Shown piece by piece: positions 1 through 11,392 of a DNA stretch of 24,332 bases (within the stretch, counting starts at the first letter, position 1; every line of letters starts with the position of its first letter). The stretch comes from Prorocentrum cordatum. Its lineage: Eukaryota > Sar > Dinophyceae > Prorocentrales > Prorocentraceae. Position numbers and translations under genes: made by a program. Below the pieces are notes generated by a model. It worked only from the letters and a program-made list of their open reading frames with translations, was not told where the DNA came from and did no database searches. The stretch is taken from contig CAUYUJ010005736.1 in assembly GCA_963575745.1 (NCBI GenBank), positions 250,001 through 274,332 on the forward strand. The letters run 5' to 3'.

Positions 1-2237
<2,237 letters not shown>

Positions 2238-2984
2238 AGTGGTTCCCTGTGCTTGGGCGGAAGACGCAGCGGGCGGCGCCCCTATGCTTCTGCCGCGCAC
2301 CCGACCCTGACAACAACGCAAAAAAACGACTGCACGGGCACGGGGCGTCACAATTCGGGGGCGGGAGGCGTGGCCATATCCGCGGGATCGCGGTCGGGGC
2401 TCCTCGGCCGCGGCCTCATGGACATGCAGCCCCGCTCGGAACGTATGCGCGTGATCGCGTATCCAAGGGATCTCGCATCGGAATCCAGACCGCGAGGGCA
2501 TGGCCTTGGACATGTTCGTCGCTCGTGAATGAGTTCTGCAACAGCGCTAGCTCGGCAAGGAAGCTGACCCCCCAAGGAAGTGCCTGGAACGGGAAAGGAA
2601 GTGTATACGCGAGGAAGAGAATGATAAAAGGAGGAGAGACTGAACAAGTAGAACGGCGGGGGCTTGGCTGGCATTGCAGGAGGCATATACCTTGAAACCG
2701 AGCGAGCGAAACTACGGACACCACCAACGTTGTAGATGGTCGCCAGCGTGCACACCCCGCGTGCAACGCAATCGAAAAGATCACCGAGCGCTCGCCTCCG
2801 TGCAATCACGTCTTGCCCCTATAGCAGCTGCTCGCGCAGATCGATGCTCTACGTCTGCAGCATGTGCATACGGCGGTGCGTCTGCAGCCCAGAGCCCAGA
2901 GCGCCGAATGCCAGTGTACCCTCTACTGGCCAGGGAAGAGGTGGAGGGGGGCATATATGAGAGGAGAGGCAAGTCAGGGCACAC
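2238..2984. other. No supported gene
   Basis: This interval lies upstream of the transposase-like gene on its coding strand. Several overlapping ORFs exist on both strands, but none has family resemblance, consistent composition or a coding-like motif. A promoter cannot be recognised; dinoflagellate promoters lack a reliable TATA signature. Confidence 0.5.
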
Positions 2985-4060
2985 ATTGCCCGACACTCAT
3001 TGCAAATGCATCGATCACAAGGCGAATGCCATTTCGCCCAGCTCGAAACTCATCGCATATTGCTCGGAACTCATTGCGGCATCGTCGGTGCCAAGGCGAG
3101 CGCCGCTCGAATCTCATTGCCGCTACCCACAAGGGAAAATCAACGGAGTACTTGAAACTCATTCCTTTGTGGGGGTTGGGGGGACTTCCAGAAAGCAACG
3201 GAGTGCGCGAAATTCGTTCCTGGGGGGGAAGTGGGGTGCTCCTTGGAGCGGCGGAGTGCTCGAAACTCATTCCGAATCATCGCTCCAGGGTGCGAAACTG
3301 CTCGAAACTCATCGCATATTGCTCGAAACGCATTGCATATGCATCGATCGCGAGGCGAATTTCATTTCGCCCGGCTCGAAACTCATCGCATATTGCTCGA
3401 AACTCATCGCGGCATCGTCGGTGCCAAGGCGAGCGCCGCTCGAATCTCATTGCCGCCACCCACAAGGGAAAATCAACGGAGCACTTGAAACTCATTCCTT
3501 TGTGTGGGGGGGAGCTTCCAGAAAGCAACGGAGTGCGCGAAATTCAGTCCTGGGGGGAGGTGGGATGCCCCCTGGAGCGGCGGAGTGCTCGAAACTCATT
3601 GCGGATCATCGCTCCAGGGTGCGCAACAGCTCGAAACTCAACGCATATTGCTCAAAACTCATTGCGACATCGTCGGTGCCAAGGCGAGCTTAAGTTGCGC
3701 GCAGCTCGAACCTCATTGCCGCTGCCCGCGGGGGGGGGGGGGGGGACACATTCCCAGAAAGCAACGGAGCACTTGAAACTAATTCCTTGGGGGGGGAACT
3801 TCCAGAAAGCAACGGAGTGCGCGAAATTCATTCCTGGGGGGGGGGGGGTGCTCCCTGGAGCGGCGGAGTGCTCGAAATTCATTCAGAATCATCGCCCCCA
3901 GGGTGCGAAATCGAAACTCATTGAAACTCATCGAAATGCCACGGAAACTCATCGCGGGCTACCGGTGCAATGAGGGGCCGGGAACCCGGTAATTTTACAG
4001 GGATCGTGCGAAACTCATTGCAAACTCATCGGTCCGAAACTCATTGCAAACTCATCGCTC
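2985..4060. repeat. Long-unit tandem array built on GAAACTCAT(T/C)GC
   Basis: A unit of about 333 bp recurs: GCATCGATC lies at 3008 and 3341, and CGTCGGTGCC at 3083, 3416 and 3671, so the last unit is shortened to about 255 bp. Within units, variants of CTCGAAACTCATTGC occur more than twenty times, along with recurring G runs, CCAGAAAGCAACGGAGTGCG and GGAGCGGCGGAGTGCTCGAA. The array decays at 3900-4060 into closely spaced GAAACTCATTGC/AAACTCATCG copies. Long ORFs on both strands across the array are a consequence of the repeat. The same motif recurs at 8317, 9856, 12903, 12956 and 13228. Confidence 0.9.
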
Positions 4061-4265
4061 CTTTTTTTTTGTTTTGTGATTTGTGTGTGTGTGGCCTTGT
4101 GTTTTTTTGTGTGTTTTGTCTGTGCGTTTTCCTTTTGTTCCAACCATCCTGTGGTGTTGGGTCCTCGTTCTGAAGAGACAGCGCCCCGCGTCCCACCTCC
4201 TCTCCTCCTCCTCCCCCTCCTCGCCCTCCTCCCTCCTCCCCCTCCTTGCCTCTGCTCTCGGCGCA

Positions 4266-4950
4266 CCCCTCGCGCGTTTCGTAGCCCCATAGGGAGCTCC
4301 ACCGAAGGTCCCAGTGGCGCAGCCCGCATGCGGTTCCTCCACCCGGGGCAGCGTTTCGTAGCCCCATAGGGAGCTCCACCGAAGGTCCCAGTGGCACAAC
4401 CCGCATGCGGTTCCCCCATCCAGGGCAGCGCTTCGTAGCCCCATAGGGAGCTCCACCGAAGGTCCCAGTGGCACAGCCCGCATGCGGTTCCCCCATCCAA
4501 GGCAGCGCTTCGTAGTCCCATAGGGAGCTCCACCGAAGGTCCCAGTGGCACAGCCCGCATGCGGTTCCCCCACCCAGGGCAGCGTTTCGTAGCCCCATAG
4601 GGAGCTCCACCGAAGGTCCCAGTGGCACAGCCCGCATGCGGTTCCCCCACCCAGGGCAGCGTTTCGTAGCCCCATAGGGAGCTCCACCGAAGGTCCCAGT
4701 GGCACAGCCCGCATGCGGTTCCCCCACCCAGGGCAGCGTTTCGTAGCCCCATAGGGAGCTCCACCGAAGGTCCCAGTGGCACAGCCCGCATGCGGTTCCC
4801 CCACCCAGGGCAGCGCTTCGTGGCCCCATAGGGAGCTCCATTGAAGGCCCATAGAGGGCTCCACCGAAGGCCCCACCCAGGAACGTTTTATGGTCCCACA
4901 GGGAGCTCCATCGAAGGCCCCAGGCGCTGCGCCCGCATGCGGGGCGCCTG
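4266..4950. repeat. 77-bp minisatellite, about 8 full copies plus degenerate tail
   Basis: The landmark GTAGCCCCATAGGGAGCTCC lies at 4281, 4358, 4435, 4512 (GTAGTCCC), 4589, 4666, 4743 and 4820 (GTGGCC), an exact 77-bp step. Each unit contains the palindromes GGGAGCTCC (near-perfect) and CCGCATGCGG. Copies differ by only a few bases, so the array is young or homogenised. The tail (4850-4950) has shortened units. Because 77 is not a multiple of 3 and the unit lacks minus-strand stops, all three minus frames stay open here. Those ORFs are not genes. Confidence 0.95.
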
Positions 4951-5576
4951 TGGGGCCCGCAGGTTCATGTTCGAAACCGAACGAATATTCAGTTCTCGTA
5001 GCTGTCGTCACTATTGTGCTCTTCGGAGGGCGACTCGCGCGACCCATGATGTGAGGAGGAGGAACAGGAATTGAGGAGGACGACGGCGGCCGGGCGCAAG
5101 GGGAAACCCTCCATCGAGGCAAAAATGTCACCCCTCGTCTCTCGCTCCTCTTGCTTCCTTTTGCTTCTTGACCGCGGGCCCCCCGGTCTCGTCTCTGCCG
5201 CTGCTGGCTTGCCCCTGACATGTGCGCGGCTTCTCCGTGACATCTTCCTGCGTGCCCAGTAGCAGGTCTAACGATGCGATGATGATACTGATGTGCTGGA
5301 TCGCCCAATGATCTCTCCTCCTTCTCCAGCCACCTCCTGCCCGCGCTGTCTTGCGCCTCGTCCGTGCTGTGGCGCAGTGCCCATGACAACAGGGGCCATG
5401 CCTCGCGCCACTTGTAGTTTGCGTGCCCCCCTCCTTCGTCTCATTTCCCTCGCGGCATTCGCAGCTGCATATGGTTGGGCCCTTCGCCAGGCCAATTTTT
5501 TCCAATTTCTGAGGGCCCAGGGGGTCTCTGAGGGCCCAGGGGGTCTCTGACTGCTTCTCCGACGCAGAAAACTGGC
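4951..5576. other. Intergenic or weakly coding, no supported gene
   Basis: On the minus strand, one frame (5250-4989) ends with an acidic serine-rich stretch, SPSEEHNSDDSYEN, before a stop. An adjacent frame (about 5310-5130) reads SLDLLLGTQEDVTEKP. They are in different frames and no convincing splice join was found. A 19-bp tandem duplication (GAGGGCCCAGGGGGTCTCT) lies at 5511-5549. These may be decayed exons. Confidence 0.3.
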
Positions 5577-7813
5577 TCACATTGAATCCTGACCCTCACT
5601 GAACTTGCGCTTCCGCGCGATGGCGTGCATCTCCATCAGCCAGCCGTGGAAGTTTGTCAGGTCGTCCACGAGGGGCTTCATCCTGCCCTTGCCCTCGCTA
5701 CAGCTCAGTCTCTCTCGGAGGGCGGTTCCTTGTCGAGACCAAGATCGAGGCCCCACCCATAGAACCCCAATCCCAAGAACCCCCCAAGACCCACCCGCAG
5801 AAGCCCAATCCCAAGAGCCCACCTAGAGACCCCGATGCCCTAGACCCCTGCAGCCCTAGAGACCCCGATGCCCTAGACCCAGAACCCCCTGCAGTCCTCC
5901 ATCATTCCTCACCCCTGCCTACAGTCACCTCTACTGCGACCAACCCCCAATCCCCTCCTCGCCTTGATCTCCCGAAACGAGGCGATCAACTGCTCCACCT
6001 CGAACGACTTTTTGATCATGGGCATCGCCTCGATCTGCATGCGAACCATCAGGGGGGGCATCGCGTCGTTGCAGTCCTTGATCTTCTTCTCCATGTCGGA
6101 CATGTACTGCTCGTTGTTCTTCAGCCATGTCCACTCGGGCATGTTCTGACAGGCTGTCTGGAGCATGCTGAGGCCATTCATAGTCGTTGTGAACGAGGCA
6201 ACCAATTTCTTGGCACCTGCCTCAGCAATATGCAAGCGTTTCTTCTCCTCCCTCTTCCGAAGCTCATCTTCGGTCGGGGGCGCAGTCTCACCGCCAGCAG
6301 CATCACTCTGCAGCTTAACATTCGCTTTGCCCTTCGGTGTGACCTTGGGCTTGGCGACCGCGCAGGAAGCGTCGCCAGCCTTCGCGACCTTCGCCTCTGG
6401 CATGCCCTCGGCGTCCGAGGTCGGCTCCCTCTTGACTTGCGTGAGCGTGCCAATTGTCTGCTCGTCGTTGCCAGGATCCTCGGACTTCTGCATGTCAGTG
6501 AAGATGTGCCAGCACCGCTCCATCTCCTCCTTCACACTCTCCTCGAAATAGAGGAACTTAACTCGATTGAACATGGGGTAGAACTTGACCCACGGCCCCC
6601 CCATCTTCAAGCAGCATTCGCAATAGAACTCCGCCGCTGCGACGTTGCTGGGGTCCTCGTAGCCGCCCTCCTCCACGATGATGCGAGGGAACGAGCGGTA
6701 GACGCCCTTCCTTTGCATCCACCATGCGATGCGTCTGCGTCTTCTGGAACCTCTTCTTCTCCTCCTCGAGCTTCTCAGCGGCCCACGCCTTCTTGACCTC
6801 CTGCTGCGCATCTCGACCGTGCCTCTTGGCCGCCTCGTACTTGTCGCTCCACTCTCCTCCTTTTTCTTGATCCTGTCCCAGCTCTGCGCCAACTTCGTGC
6901 GAGCAGCAATGCCTTTCGACACTGCCTCCTCCAGCTCTTTGATGTGGGACGGGGTCTGATCCGCCGATGACATCGCCGTCTTCTTGACTGCCTCGATCAG
7001 CATGCTCTCCCTCTCCTTCACCGACAGGAACAGCCGCTTCTTCTCAGGAGTCTCGAAGTCACCCCCGAAGATCGCCTCCGCAGACTCCGCATCTCCATCT
7101 GGGTCCGTGGGCGGCTTAGCCGAGGATGGCTTAGCAGTGGGTGGCTTAGCCGTGGGTGGCTTAGCCGTGGGTGGCTTAGCCGTGGATGGCTTAGCCGATG
7201 GTGGCTTGGCCGAGGGTGGCTTAGCCGTGGATGGCTTAGCAGCGGGCGCCGTGGATGGCTTAGCAGAGGGCGCAGCGCGCGGCCTCGACTTGGGCACCGC
7301 CAACATCATAGCGGGCGGAGCAGGCTGGCCCACGCATGCGCCCGCCGCTGGCAGCTGGGCTTGGCCCGCCGCAGCCGACGCCTCCGATGAGGCCCCCGCC
7401 GACGCCCCCGCCGATGCCTGTGCATCCGATGCCGCCGACGCCCCCGCCGATGCCTGTGCATCCGATGCCGCCGATGCCTCGTCATCTGATGCCGCCGATG
7501 CCTCCCCTGCATCCGATGCCGCCGATGCCCCCGCCGATGCCTCCCCTGCATCCGATGCCGCCGATGCCTCGTCCTCTGATGCACCCGCCACAGCCGAAGC
7601 CTCCGCCTGGGCCCCCTCCGATGTCTCATCTGCCGCCGCCGCCGCCCCATCATCCGATGCATCATCAGCCACCGACCTCACATCAGCGTTCTCGTCCTGC
7701 GCAGCCTTCTCGTCCTGCGACGGCGTCGGGAGATGCTCTTGCGATGCCAGCGCGCGCCGACGGTGAGCTCGATCAGCCGCCTCCCAATTCCAAACTGCAC
7801 ATCCCTCTCGCAC
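5577..7813 (-). CDS. Unknown protein with Ala/Ser-Asp and Lys-Pro-rich N-terminus; two exons proposed
   Basis: The main exon (7813-5913) starts without an ATG, so the true start is probably upstream. In order it encodes an acidic Ala/Ser/Asp region with repeated ASDAxEASA units (about residues 45-150), Lys-Pro-Ser/Thr-Ala repeats (about 180-235), FETPEKKRLFLSVKERESM, a helical segment, a conserved-looking FYCECCLKMGGPWVKFYPMF block with three Cys, and a helical C-terminal third (MPEWTWLKNNEQYMSDMEKK). The last exon (5697-5577) gives LVDDLTNFHGWLMEMHAIAR and a stop. Removing 5912-5698 keeps the frame. Between about 6853 and 6712 this frame is Arg-rich noise, while the neighbouring frame reads EAAKRHGRDAQQEVKKAWAA. 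Two small compensating indels are therefore likely. I do not recognise a function; low-complexity and coiled-coil character suggest a nuclear or scaffold-type protein, which is a guess. Confidence 0.6.
5698..5912 (-). other. Probable last intron carrying a dispersed repeat
   Basis: GT donor G|GTGAGGAATG at 5912 and acceptor CTGTAG|CGAG at 5698 on the minus strand, 215 nt, phase 2 on both sides. Removal joins the long coiled exon to a short coding exon that ends in a stop at 5577. The interval contains most of the dispersed repeat at 5711-5850. The acceptor lacks a strong pyrimidine tract, so the exact site is uncertain. Confidence 0.4.
5711..5850. repeat. Dispersed repeat, copy A
   Basis: Shares about 135-140 bp with 13698-13832, from CTCTCTCGGAGGGCGG through AGAACCCCAATCCCAAGAAC to GACCCCGATGCCCTAGACCC. 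Internally it has a CCCAATCCCAAGA half-repeat (about 37-bp step), and GACCCCGATGCCCTAGACCC is duplicated just beyond it (to about 5881). The short CT stub at its start corresponds to the long (CT)n at copy B. Confidence 0.9.
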
Positions 7814-8384
<571 letters not shown>

Positions 8385-8590
8385 CACCACCCCTCTCACA
8401 TGCTTCCTTATAAGCTTCGCAAAGTGCCCCCCTAGCCCCAGCCCCGCCTCATCCAGCTCTGACTGCGTCGGCTGGCGGTCGGGCGGCGGGCTCTCGGGCT
8501 GCGTGGGCGCGCCGCCCTCGGAGTCCCCCTGGAGGGTGTCCTGCCCCTCCCGTGTCTCCGTGATTGCTCCTAGTTGACCTCCCTTGCCCA
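8385..8590 (-). CDS. Possible upstream exon, acidic Pro/Gln-rich
   Basis: The minus frame, open from a TGA at about 8593, reads AITETREGQDTLQGDSEGG, then ESPPPDRQPTQSELDEAG and LGGHFAKLIRKHVRGVVN. Composition and third-position GC resemble the 5577-7813 gene and the strand is the same, so it may be an earlier exon of that gene. An acceptor (CTAG|GAGC, about 8580) and a donor (AAC|GTAGTA, about 8384) are available but unproven. Confidence 0.35.
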
Positions 8591-8593
8591 GCG

Positions 8594-8947
8594 TTCACCC
8601 TCAGTTCTAAAGTTGGATACTCGTGGAGCCGCGGCCAACCCTGGCGCCCCCCTAGTACGTGGCCCCACTGTAGCACAGGGAAGCTGGGAAAGGTGGAAGT
8701 TGGAAAACCAGTCGAAAGCGGCATGGGGCGAAGCGAGCCCGAAACAGCGGGGGCGCTGTCGCCAGGGCTGGGAACACCAAAGGGAAACCGGCCAGGGCTG
8801 GAAAGAGTGGAAGGGCCGGCCCAGTCACCTCTTCCAGCTTTTATGTGCCCCCTGGTGCACGGATCGCGCTTGTTTAATGACCATTCAAAGTTTAATCATG
8901 ATGTCCATGCTCCAATTGCCCGCCTGAGTTGCCCCAGCGCGGGGATA
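8594..8947. other. No supported gene
   Basis: Both strands carry ORFs without recognisable motifs. Nothing beyond short GGGCTGGAAAG-type repeats was seen. Confidence 0.4.
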
Positions 8948-9132
8948 TACTCCAGATGTCGCAATAAAGGGAGGGGGGTCTCATTTCGGGGTGGGTCTCT
9001 TCCAGGCTATCTTGGAGGGCCTGGGGGGGTCTGGGGACGATGTGTTGGAGGGTTATCCCACGGGGGGGGGGTCTAAAACTTCTCGTCTGAGAGGGTTGAG
9101 ATCCCCTCCCTTGTATTGCGAAATCTGGAGTA
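8948..9132. mobile_element. TIR element (MITE-like), copy 1, TA-flanked
   Basis: The body is 8950-9130 (181 bp), flanked by TA at 8948-8949 and 9131-9132. The ends are inverted repeats of about 28 bp: left CTCCAGATGTCGCAATAAAG, right (reverse complement) CTCCAGATTTCGCAATACAA, each followed by GGGAGGGG. The interior matches copy 2 in inverted orientation, including GTCTCATTTCGGG, CTATCTTGGAGGGCCTGGGG and GTGTTGGAGGGTT. It has no room for a transposase, so it is non-autonomous. TA flanks and a CTCC start recall Tc1/mariner-type or Stowaway-like MITEs (inference). Confidence 0.85.
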
Positions 9133-9537
9133 CCATCCCAGCCCGTCACCCTTCTTTCTTCCATGACTATTGCTTGTTCCTCCCCCTACCCTACTGTCCG
9201 TGAGATCCACAACTCCCGCAGAGCGTGGCATGGCCATTGCGTGGTCGTTGGAGCTGCCCGCGACTGACGACTGCGCATGCAGGACTGGTTCGCCATAAGC
9301 TTCAGCAGTGAGATCATCTAGCGCCTTGTCAGAGCAGCCCCCCATCGTGATGCATCCCTGGAGCCCGCCTCCGAGCGTCCCATGGGCCCCCGTGAACGGG
9401 ATAGGCGGTGAGCGATCGCATGTGCCACGGGTTGCGACATGCTGCCAGCGACTGATCGCCAGTGATCTTGAACCTTCGATATCACTGGCAATCACTCTCA
9501 CCCACCGACGCTGCAGATCCCCATCTCCGCTGGGCAT
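9133..9537 (-). CDS. Weak gene fragment abutting TIR element copy 1
   Basis: Minus frame from ATG 9537 reads MPSGDGDLQRRWVRVIASDI, then SLAISRWQHVATRGTC and ALDDLTAEAYGEPVLHAQSS, and enters the element at 9132, where the frame runs on to 9073. The composition is less biased than in the repeat ORFs. No family was recognised. It could be an exon ending at the element, a fragment or chance. Confidence 0.35.
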
Positions 9538-9930
9538 GGCATTGACTCCTTCTGAGCTTCCAGAACCTATCGCCGAGGGGTGGGGGAGCTGGCGACTGGG
9601 GCGTATGCCATGCCCCAGTGGGGATGAGGATCGCCCCTGCGCGAGCAATCGCCCATGCATCCTGCATGCGAGCATCGAACCCCGCCCTCATCTAGCCCGG
9701 CCTCCGCCCCACTGCCCCCCCCAATTCAGTCCACACTTGTGGGGTGTAGTGAGTTGGCCAGCGGGGTCCACGCCATGGCCCAGTGGTGATAGGGATCGGC
9801 CAAACGATTCTGGACAGAAGCGACTTACATCCTGAAGGGTTACGCAATGTGGAGCGCTCGAAACGCATTGCGTAACCATTGCGGGCATATGTGAGCTCAT
9901 TGCGTGCAAGATCAAATGCGTTGCCGTCGT
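9538..9930. repeat. Imperfect long-spaced duplication
   Basis: Segments at about 9585-9660 and 9735-9830 share ATGCC-type blocks such as CCAGTGGxGATxxGGATCG. On the minus strand both translate to SPLGHG(I/V)xPxxQL followed by P-x-x-x-x-G, so the duplication was about 150 bp apart. A CATTGCG-rich stretch (GCTCGAAACGCATTGCG, about 9856) shares the motif of the 2985-4060 array. No gene is supported. Confidence 0.4.
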
Positions 9931-10287
9931 GTTGTATGCCAGGCTGAGGTTTAAGTTGCCCTTATTTCTCCTCTGCTACCTCCTGATCCTCAGCAGTCCC
10001 CTCTCTGCTTCCACGCGTGGCCAGTTGCAAATCGTGCTGTGCCCCGCCCGCCTTCCCCCGTCTCCGAGTAGGGTGACTCAACAGGAAATGCACCCGTGCC
10101 GAGTGGCAGTGCAACGCGCCAGATCAATATGCAATGCACAGCCTCAAGAGTTTGCATAACTACAGACGTCGCGCTATCATTAGGGATGTCAGATAGAGAA
10201 CGTCCGTGTTTTGTTGGCCACCGCGGGCCTCGTCCGCGAAAAGGTTTCAATACTCAAATCTGAGGGGCTACTCAAAAACCAGAGTCC

Positions 10288-10330
10288 CTCCAGAGCCCAG
10301 GGTGGTCCTCATTTCACCGCCTGAACTGCG
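10288..10330 (-). repeat. Short dispersed repeat, copy 2
   Basis: The plus strand reads AGCCCAGGGTGGTCCTCATT followed by TCACCGCCTGAACTGCGCGG, matching 1406-1443. On the minus strand it follows a coding-like stretch closely, as copy 1 follows its proposed donor. Confidence 0.6.
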
Positions 10331-10530
10331 CGGCCGGACACGAGCCAGAAGAACATCCATCAAGAGCATGAGACCCACAGTCGGCAACAACAAACATAAC
10401 ATCTAACATGATACCCTTCCCAGGATGCACAAACTCACCCAACGAATGCGAACCGACCTCGACCATGTGCATCGGTCCGACATGTGCTGCAATCACCTCC
10501 ATGAAAGAACGTGCGAGAGCTGCTTAGACC
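10331..10530 (-). CDS. Weak coding fragment upstream of dispersed repeat
   Basis: Minus frame after a possible acceptor (AAGCAG|CTCTCG, about 10522) reads LARSFMEVIAAHVGPMHMVE, then VGSHSLGEFVHPGKGIMLDV and MFVVADCGSHALDG, before a stop inside the repeat. I do not recognise the family. Amino acid composition is plausible for a small domain, but the segment is short. Confidence 0.3.
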
Positions 10531-11205
10531 TGACCTCGCATCATGTTTCTGCACGCGCAAACTGCAGGCGAAACCATCAACCAGTGTTGATGCAGAATGT
10601 CTCGCGCTGGTGCCAGCGCTGATGAATACGCTGGGCATGTCGCCCAGCCACTTCCCGAAGTAGAATGCGCTGAGCTTCCCGCTCAGCTATATCCCGTATC
10701 AGTGCAGCCATCACGTATCCCCGGGCTTCTCGCCTGCCCCCGCACGGACACGCCACTGCTGAACATAATGACTGCAGCGCTAGAAGGGGGAGGGGGGAAG
10801 GGCTCAGGGGGATGAACGGGTGGAATGGTGCGGAGGGGGTCGCGAGAGGAATGTGAAAGGGGAGCGGAAGAGGGAGGAGCGGAAGAGGAAGGGGAACGGA
10901 AGAGGGGGAGGGGAACGGAGGATTAGGGAGGGGAAAAGAGCATGAGGATGAGGGATGAGCGACAACGGTTGCACGCATTAACTCCCCCCTCCAATCCACC
11001 TATCCAAAATAACCATAGCGATATGTATACATATGCACATATGTATATATACACATTAGGTACCGCTACCCAAGCTCTAGCAATGCATGGCAATTAATGA
11101 CAATCGACAGCTATAGATATACCAACACATTGCCTCTATGGCACTGTCCTACCTCTACCCAAGATGTAGCTACAACATCCCCATGTGTTCCATTATCCGC
11201 GCTCT
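10531..11205. other. No supported gene; purine-rich tract and AT-rich tract
   Basis: A purine-rich stretch with GGAGCGGAAGAGG repeats lies at about 10786-10945. It is followed by an AT-rich TATGTATACATATGCACATA-type stretch at about 11020-11055. ORFs here follow the low complexity. Confidence 0.6.
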
Positions 11206-11392
11206 TACTCCAGATCTCGTGAGGAAAGGGAGGGGGCCTGGGCCCTCCAAGACAAGCCATTTCAGACCCCCTCCGTGGGAAAACCCTCCAACACGTCGCC
11301 CCCATACCCCCCCCCCAGGCCCTCCAAGATAGCTCGGAAGAGACCCCGCCCGAAATGAGACCCCCCCTCACTTTATTACGAAATCTGGAGTA
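11206..11392. mobile_element. TIR element (MITE-like), copy 2, inverted relative to copy 1
   Basis: The body is 11208-11390 (183 bp), flanked by TA at 11206-11207 and 11391-11392. The left end is CTCCAGATCTCGTGAGGAAA; the right end (reverse complement) is CTCCAGATTTCGTAATAAAG, each leading into a G-rich run. The interior matches copy 1 with substitutions and small indels. Length, TA flanks and termini agree with copy 1, which fixes the element boundaries. Confidence 0.87.

Noticed and set aside
2674-3973. Plus-strand ORFs of 339 and 369 codons
   Set aside because: They follow the GAAACTCATTGC array; overlapping frames on both strands are equally open.
4041-4841. Long minus-strand ORFs (258-445 codons) with repeated WDLRWSSLWGYE-type peptides
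   Set aside because: They arise from the 77-bp minisatellite, which is open in all three minus frames; the peptide repeats every 231 bp and flanks have no coding character.
4266-4860. 77-bp array as a spliced-leader RNA gene array
   Set aside because: Only CGTAGCC matches the start of the leader; the remaining leader bases and a GT donor at the right place are absent.
4266-4950. CRISPR-like repeat array
   Set aside because: Units are contiguous 77-bp copies with no unique spacers, and the genome is clearly eukaryotic.
5654-6796. Plus-strand ORF of 380 codons
   Set aside because: It is antisense to the Ala/Ser-rich gene, whose minus frame shows ordered, varied coding character, and it crosses a dispersed repeat.
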